Both the position numbers and the translations under genes were made by a program. From contig CAXYYJ010000023.1 in the NCBI GenBank assembly GCA_964293475.1, forward strand, positions 1 through 64,000: a stretch of 64,000 nt of DNA, given 5' to 3'. Positions 59,985 through 64,000 of this stretch are shown here, one piece after another (the first letter of the stretch is position 1; each line of letters opens with the position of its first letter). A model generated the notes under the pieces. The model was not told the origin of the DNA. It worked only from the letters and a program-made list of their open reading frames with translations, and did not search any database. The DNA comes from UBA12170 sp964293475 (GTDB lineage Bacteria; Bacteroidota; Bacteroidia; Bacteroidales; UBA12170).

Positions 59985-60947
59985 CTACTTTTTCGTGGCA
60001 ATCCTTTCCCCCAATTTTATTTCGGTTTCGAGTCCTTTGAGCGAATTCATAATCAAGTCTTCATCAAACTGCACTTCATTTTTTTGAAAAATCAGCACCA
60101 CCGTACTTCCTCCAAATTTAAAAAATCCCTTTTCTTCCCCTTTGGTAACGAAGTTTTTTTCATAGGTCGATATCATACTTCCCACCATGGTGGCACCCAC
60201 TTCGCACATAATGACATTTCCAAAAACTGGCGATAGAATTACTGTGTATTCACGTTTGTTTTGTCCCCAGATTTCCAGGTTTTTTCTGAGCGCTAAGGGA
60301 GAAACTGAATAATAATCGCCATTGATTTTTTGCTCAAGCACTATTTCTCCGTCCACCGGAAAATGATACCTGTGATAATCGGTGGGGCAAAGCCGGATAA
60401 TGGCCAGGCTGCCATGATTGAAGATTTTTGACAGACTATCGTTCTTCAGAAAATCATGAAGCCGAAATTTATTCCCTTTGATAAAGAAATCCTGTTCAGC
60501 CAAGTCGGAAAAGACCAAAACTTTTCCATCGGCGGGAGAAACCACTAAAAGACTATCGGCATTGATTGGACGACTTTCGGGCTTTATTTTCCGATAGAAG
60601 AACTCATTAAAGCTGGCAAACTGAGTTTCACGCACAATGGACGTATCTATCTGGTATTCAGAAATAAACTCCGGAATTCTTTGAGCAGATTTGGGGGAAT
60701 CCATTTTGCTGCCATACCACTCGGAGAGAAATTTTCGTTTGGCCAAGGCTTCTAAGGAAAGCTGTCCTACGGGATTATAATAGAGCCATTGGAGCCATTT
60801 TTCGCCCGGAACTTTTTCCTGAGCCACAATACCCGTTTGCCTAACGACATATAGAATTGGTTTGGGAGAGCCGAAGGGGATAAATGCCACAACAAGAATT
60901 GCAAAAAGGATGAGAAATAGAATTTTAAAAGCAGAAACCCGGTGCAT
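59985..60947 (-). CDS. psd: phosphatidylserine decarboxylase
   Basis: A 320-residue inner-membrane enzyme with an N-terminal hydrophobic segment (about 8-25). The catalytic His lies in YHRYHFPVDGE (about 200). The self-cleavage motif is GGST (279-282), where Ser281 becomes the pyruvoyl group (KGFFKFGGSTVVLIF). This is the GGST variant of the LGST motif, typical of the longer PSD type. It makes phosphatidylethanolamine. The start at 60947 is preceded closely by a -7 box that faces an opposing promoter. Confidence 0.92.
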   Translation of the reverse strand: MHRVSAFKILFLILFAILVVAFIPFGSPKPILYVVRQTGIVAQEKVPGEKWLQWLYYNPVGQLSLEALAKRKFLSEWYGSKMDSPKSAQRIPEFISEYQIDTSIVRETQFASFNEFFYRKIKPESRPINADSLLVVSPADGKVLVFSDLAEQDFFIKGNKFRLHDFLKNDSLSKIFNHGSLAIIRLCPTDYHRYHFPVDGEIVLEQKINGDYYSVSPLALRKNLEIWGQNKREYTVILSPVFGNVIMCEVGATMVGSMISTYEKNFVTKGEEKGFFKFGGSTVVLIFQKNEVQFDEDLIMNSLKGLETEIKLGERIATKK

Positions 60948-60953
60948 TAGTTA

Positions 60954-60973
60954 TATATTTGAAGGCAAATTTA
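60954..60973. promoter_or_regulatory. interlocked divergent -7 boxes for psd and the S4 gene
   Basis: Plus-strand TATATTTG (60954-60961) points to the S4 gene. Minus-strand TAAATTTG (60966-60973) points to psd. They are four bases apart, so each predicted start site falls in or next to the other's -7 box. Neither has a good -33. Confidence 0.45.
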
Positions 60974-60979
60974 CGAAAT

Positions 60980-61186
60980 ATGGAATTCGAATTAGAGAAG
61001 CACGAGTTTATTGAACTCAACAAATTATTGAAATTACTGGGATGGGCCGAAAGTGGTGGAGAAGCCAACAATCTTATCACCGATGGATTGGTTAAAGTGA
61101 ACGGGGAAATGGAATTGAGAAAGAGAAAAAAACTCATTGCCGGCGATGAAGTAGTATTTTCGGATCAACAGGTTAAAATAGTTTAA
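60980..61186 (+). CDS. S4 RNA-binding domain protein (YaaA/YbcJ-like)
   Basis: A 68-residue cytosolic protein consisting of a single S4 RNA-binding domain (LNKLLKLLGWAESGGEANNL; GLVKVNGEMELRKRKKL). The alpha-L-like fold binds structured RNA, probably ribosomal. The start ATG at 60980 is chosen because a TTG at 60959 lies inside the -7 box. The length matches small YbcJ/YaaA-type proteins. It is divergent from psd. Confidence 0.88.
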   Translation: MEFELEKHEFIELNKLLKLLGWAESGGEANNLITDGLVKVNGEMELRKRKKLIAGDEVVFSDQQVKIV

Positions 61187-61231
61187 ACGATTGATATTCT
61201 ATACATTATATAATTGTTGAAGGCAAAAATT

Positions 61232-61239
61232 TAAATTTG
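61232..61239 (+). promoter_or_regulatory. -7 box of the small membrane protein gene
   Basis: TAAATTTG fits TAnnTTTG. The first ATG (61241) would be upstream of the predicted start site, so the second ATG (61250) is favoured, with a leader of only a few bases. Confidence 0.4.
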
Positions 61240-61249
61240 CATGTTAACG

Positions 61250-61633
61250 ATGAGTGATTCAAAAAGAAAATCTTTGGCGAAATATTTGAAACTGATTGCC
61301 AGAATACTTGGCTTTGTTTTTGGCTTTTTGGTTTTTTCTTTTGCTCTTCTATCGGGGGCTGAATCCTATGGCAACGATTTTTGGGCTGTGGTAAAGAACA
61401 GTCCCAACGCATTTCCCTGGCTTATTTTCCTGGTTTTAATGGGGCTTTCGGGGCGTTGGACCGGAATTGCAGGCACATTGATTACACTCATTGGTTTTTT
61501 CATGCTTTACTTTTTCCATATTTTCGATAGGTTTATGTGGCCCACTTTCATCATAGTAGCGATAGTATTGTTATGCGGATTCTTATTGGTTATCAGCAGT
61601 TTGCTTTCCCGCTCAATTACAAAAACCACTTAA
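61250..61633 (+). CDS. small integral membrane protein, unknown
   Basis: A 127-residue protein with four predicted transmembrane helices: ILGFVFGFLVFSFALLSG (about 18-35), WLIFLVLMGLSG (about 57-69), IAGTLITLIGFFMLYFFHIF (about 71-90) and FIIVAIVLLCGFLLVISSLL (about 98-117). The N-terminus is basic (SDSKRKSLAKYLK). No motif indicates a function. The second ATG (61250) is chosen over the one at 61241 because of the -7 box. It is probably a single-gene unit. Confidence 0.75.
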   Translation: MSDSKRKSLAKYLKLIARILGFVFGFLVFSFALLSGAESYGNDFWAVVKNSPNAFPWLIFLVLMGLSGRWTGIAGTLITLIGFFMLYFFHIFDRFMWPTFIIVAIVLLCGFLLVISSLLSRSITKTT

Positions 61634-61644
61634 CATATTCCCCC

Positions 61645-61672
61645 AAAAAAAAAGCCCCCAATATCTGAGGGC
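61645..61672 (-). terminator. terminator of the EF-G2-like gene
   Basis: On the minus strand GCCCTC (61667-61672) pairs with GGGGGC (61654-61659), including one G-T pair, followed by nine T (61645-61653). It lies about 55 bases after the stop. Confidence 0.8.
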
Positions 61673-61727
61673 CTTTGCAAGTAGATTAGAAAAGTTTGAT
61701 TGATATAATTTCCCTTTCGGGGATTTT

Positions 61728-63860
61728 TTAATCTTCGTCTTTGTGCGAATCTTCGTATTCTTTCAAGAGTTTTTCCTGAACATCGGTTGGAACCTGCTGA
61801 TATTGATCGTAGGTTAAGCTAAAGGTACCGCGGCCCGAAGTCAAAGAGCTCAGGGTAGTGGAATACTTATGCATTTCGGCCAATGGAACTTTCGCACGGA
61901 TAATTTGATAGTGACCATCGGTATCCATTCCCATAATCATAGCTCTGCGACCTTGAATATCGGTCATTACAGAACCCATCATTTCTTCGGGCACTCTGAT
62001 GGCGATATCGTAAATGGGTTCCATAATTTTTGGACCCGCATTTTTAAAGGCAGTGATGAAAGCATGACGACCAGCCAAACGGAAAGAAATTTCGTTTGAA
62101 TCGACCGGGTGCATTTTTCCATCGTAGATATAAACAGCGATGTCGCGGGCATAGGAACCGGTGAGCGGACCTTGCTCCATTCTTTCCATAACACCTTTGA
62201 GAATGGCAGGCATAAAGCGTGCATCGATAGAACCGCCCACAATACAGTTGTTGAACATGAGTGTTCCACCCCAGGTCATTTTATGCTCTTCAATTCCACG
62301 AACAGGGAAGTCGGTGGGATGTTTCATATCTTCGGCATAGGGCTGAATATGCATGTGAACTTCGCCAAACTGACCGCTACCACCAGATTGTTTTTTGTGA
62401 CGGTAGTCGGCACGAGCAGATTTGGTGATGGTTTCGCGATAAGGAATTTTGGGTGCGTAGTATGTTATGTCAATTTTATAAACATTGTCGAAATACCATT
62501 TCACGGTGTTGAGGTGCAATTCGCCCTGGCCTTTTAGAATAATCTGACGAAGCTCTCTGCTGTGTTCAACGATGATGGTAGGATCGGTTTTGTGCATTTC
62601 GTTGAGAACGGCACCCATTTTTTCATCATCGGTCGAAGAAACCGCTTTAACAGCTGTTGTTGCAATGGGCACTGGGAACATAATAGGCTCGAATACAAGA
62701 CCTTCGGCTTTGGCACAAACGAGACTGTCGTCGGTTCTGGTGTCTTTCAGTTTGATGGCAGTAACGATATCGCCGGCATATACTTCGCTGACTTTTTCGC
62801 GTTTTTTACCCGCAACAATCATCAATTGAGAAAGTCTTTCTTTATTTCCGGTGCGTGAGTTTACCAAATCGTCGCCTTCTTTCACCATTCCACCAAATAC
62901 TTTCAGGTAGGAAACTTCGCCCACGTGAGGTTCTATGCTGGTTTTGAAAGAGAAAAGAGCTGTTGGATCGGCTGGATTGTTGCTATATGTTTTTGCTCCG
63001 TTGGTTTTTTTAGTTCTGCCAGAAGGCGCAGGACAAGAATGGTTGATAAAATCGAGAAGACGATTTACACCAACCACGTTTTTGGCACTGGTACAGAAAA
63101 TGGGGAAAATGGCGCGGCTGTTCATTCCCAAACGGATACCTTCTCTCAATTCTTCGAGTGTAAGTGAATCGTTTGCAAAATATTTGTCCATCAGTTCTTC
63201 TGAGCCTTCGGCTGCATTTTCCATGAGCTTGAGTGAATACTCCTGAGCTTTGTCCAGTTCAGATGCTGGAATCTCACTCACTTCGCATCTACCTCCGCCT
63301 TTGGGTGTTTTTAGCATTTTCATCAATACCAGGTCGATTACAGTATCGAATCCTTCACCAGCGTTAACAGGATATTGAGCCATGGTAACTTTGTCGCCAA
63401 AAAAGTCTCTCAGCACATTCACGGTATTTTCAAAATTTCCTTTTTCGTGGTCGAGCTGATTGATAACAAAAAGAACAGGAGTACCTGTTTTTTCAGTCTG
63501 TCTCCAGGCATTTTCGGTGGTGGCATCTACCCCAACAGTTGAGTTTACCACCATGATGGCAGTTTCAACTACTGACAGTGCAGAAACAACTTCACCCACA
63601 TAATCACTAAAACCGGGGGTATCGATGATGTTAATTTTTTTTCCATCATATTCAGTATACATCAGGGTGGAGTACACTGAATTTTGTTTGGCAGTTTCGA
63701 TTTCGTGGTAATCAGAAACAGAGTTTCTATCGTCAACAGAACCTCTTCTATCAATTACTTTTCCTTCAAATAGCATGGCTTCGGCAAGAGTAGTCTTACC
63801 GCTTTTCGCCCCGCCAACGAGAGCCACATTTTTAATCTCGTCTGATTTATATACTTTCAT
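61728..63860 (-). CDS. fusA2: elongation factor G paralogue (EF-G2-like)
   Basis: A 710-residue translation factor with all EF-G domains: G domain 1-275, domain II about 305-395, domains III-V about 400-690. The P-loop is GGAKSGKTT (16-24), unlike the GHxDxGKT of canonical EF-G. Switch II is DTPGFSDY (80-87), where Phe84 replaces the histidine needed for GTP hydrolysis. NQLD (134-137) is the G4 motif. It resembles B. thetaiotaomicron EF-G2, a paralogue reported to support translation without GTP hydrolysis and to be needed in carbon limitation. The canonical fusA must lie elsewhere. A -7 box lies at 63913-63920. Confidence 0.88.
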   Translation of the reverse strand: MKVYKSDEIKNVALVGGAKSGKTTLAEAMLFEGKVIDRRGSVDDRNSVSDYHEIETAKQNSVYSTLMYTEYDGKKINIIDTPGFSDYVGEVVSALSVVETAIMVVNSTVGVDATTENAWRQTEKTGTPVLFVINQLDHEKGNFENTVNVLRDFFGDKVTMAQYPVNAGEGFDTVIDLVLMKMLKTPKGGGRCEVSEIPASELDKAQEYSLKLMENAAEGSEELMDKYFANDSLTLEELREGIRLGMNSRAIFPIFCTSAKNVVGVNRLLDFINHSCPAPSGRTKKTNGAKTYSNNPADPTALFSFKTSIEPHVGEVSYLKVFGGMVKEGDDLVNSRTGNKERLSQLMIVAGKKREKVSEVYAGDIVTAIKLKDTRTDDSLVCAKAEGLVFEPIMFPVPIATTAVKAVSSTDDEKMGAVLNEMHKTDPTIIVEHSRELRQIILKGQGELHLNTVKWYFDNVYKIDITYYAPKIPYRETITKSARADYRHKKQSGGSGQFGEVHMHIQPYAEDMKHPTDFPVRGIEEHKMTWGGTLMFNNCIVGGSIDARFMPAILKGVMERMEQGPLTGSYARDIAVYIYDGKMHPVDSNEISFRLAGRHAFITAFKNAGPKIMEPIYDIAIRVPEEMMGSVMTDIQGRRAMIMGMDTDGHYQIIRAKVPLAEMHKYSTTLSSLTSGRGTFSLTYDQYQQVPTDVQEKLLKEYEDSHKDED

Positions 63861-63912
63861 AAGGCAAATATTATTTTAATGTAAAAAAATTGTTTTTAAA
63901 TTGAAAGGCTGG

Positions 63913-63920
63913 CAAATTTA
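63913..63920 (-). promoter_or_regulatory. -7 box of the EF-G2-like gene
   Basis: Minus-strand TAAATTTG fits TAnnTTTG, giving a leader of about 45 bases before the start at 63860. No good -33 is visible. The rest of 63861-64000 holds nothing I can identify. Confidence 0.4.
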
Positions 63921-64000
63921 TCCAAAAACTTCACAATTGAAAATAGTACTGTGAATTAAATTACAATAATGCAATAGTTTAGAATGATTCAATCCACGGA

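Noticed and set aside
1..64000. CRISPR arrays, insertion sequences, tRNA or rRNA genes
   Set aside because: No direct-repeat arrays with spacers, transposase genes or terminal repeats were seen. Gaps between genes are short, and none showed a tRNA cloverleaf or rRNA-like sequence.

Overview
This window is a chromosomal segment of a Bacteroidota bacterium, most likely of the order Bacteroidales/Marinilabiliales. The evidence is a SusC/SusD pair, three secreted proteins with type IX secretion (T9SS) C-terminal sorting domains, a TamL-type lipoprotein, several start sites preceded by the Bacteroidota promoter box TAnnTTTG (often with TTTG about 19 bases upstream), and generally weak Shine-Dalgarno sequences. 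There are no insertion sequences, phage genes or CRISPR arrays. I found no tRNA or rRNA gene. The sequence is moderately AT-rich and densely coding.

Region 1 (1-4188): an OmpA-family outer-membrane protein, a YjjG-type nucleotidase and a PepD-type dipeptidase, ordinary housekeeping genes. Region 2 (4294-24034) is the most interesting part: a catabolic locus of about 19 kb. Eleven minus-strand genes run from 23063 to 5933 with mostly overlapping or very short junctions. In order of transcription they are an AgaS-like sugar-phosphate isomerase/deaminase, a LacC-like phosphosugar kinase, a second PfkB kinase, a class II aldolase of the tagatose/fructose-bisphosphate type, SusC, SusD, a PKD surface lipoprotein, a DUF4874/DUF4832 T9SS protein, an EamA-type permease, a second DUF4832 T9SS protein and a lipoprotein GH36-like alpha-galactosidase/galactosaminidase. 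A divergent DeoR/AgaR-like regulator (23258-24034) sits at the head, and a deacetylase-like secreted protein (4294-5850) converges on the tail. The cytoplasmic enzymes match the tagatose-6-phosphate route used for galactosamine or galactose. The locus looks like a polysaccharide-utilisation locus for an alpha-linked galactosamine or galactose polymer. The substrate is inferred, not proven.

Region 3 (24150-36272): rpmH, a SpoU methyltransferase, an SPFH protein with a small ribbon-helix-helix partner, an Asp-box T9SS protein, a periplasmic MsrB-MsrA fusion, an RlmL-like RNA methyltransferase, TamL, an unknown lipoprotein, a dihydroorotate-dehydrogenase-like flavoprotein paired with a ferredoxin-NADP reductase, and ispH. 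Region 4 (36269-39722): nucleotide-sugar enzymes RmlD, UDP-xylose synthase and UDP-glucose dehydrogenase. Region 5 (39956-46462): two tandem long-chain acyl-CoA ligases (the first with an Asn-Gly repeat tail), a hotdog thioesterase, then a biotin carrier protein and a carboxyltransferase subunit.

Region 6 (46428-50549): an envelope operon of sigma-54 activator, lptE, a TPR protein and secG, followed by recR and a candidate small RNA at 49788-49851. Region 7 (50582-64000): a MORN-type protein, an HU-SPOR fusion, kdsB, a deoxynucleoside kinase, a propeller-like secreted protein, a GH3-family protein, priA, a GNAT-like protein, phosphatidylserine decarboxylase, an S4 RNA-binding protein, a small membrane protein and an EF-G2-like factor whose switch II lacks the catalytic histidine. 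Two genes, rpmH and the ribbon-helix-helix gene, are under 60 codons and easily missed. Several start codons were moved downstream because a promoter box lies over the longest possible start.
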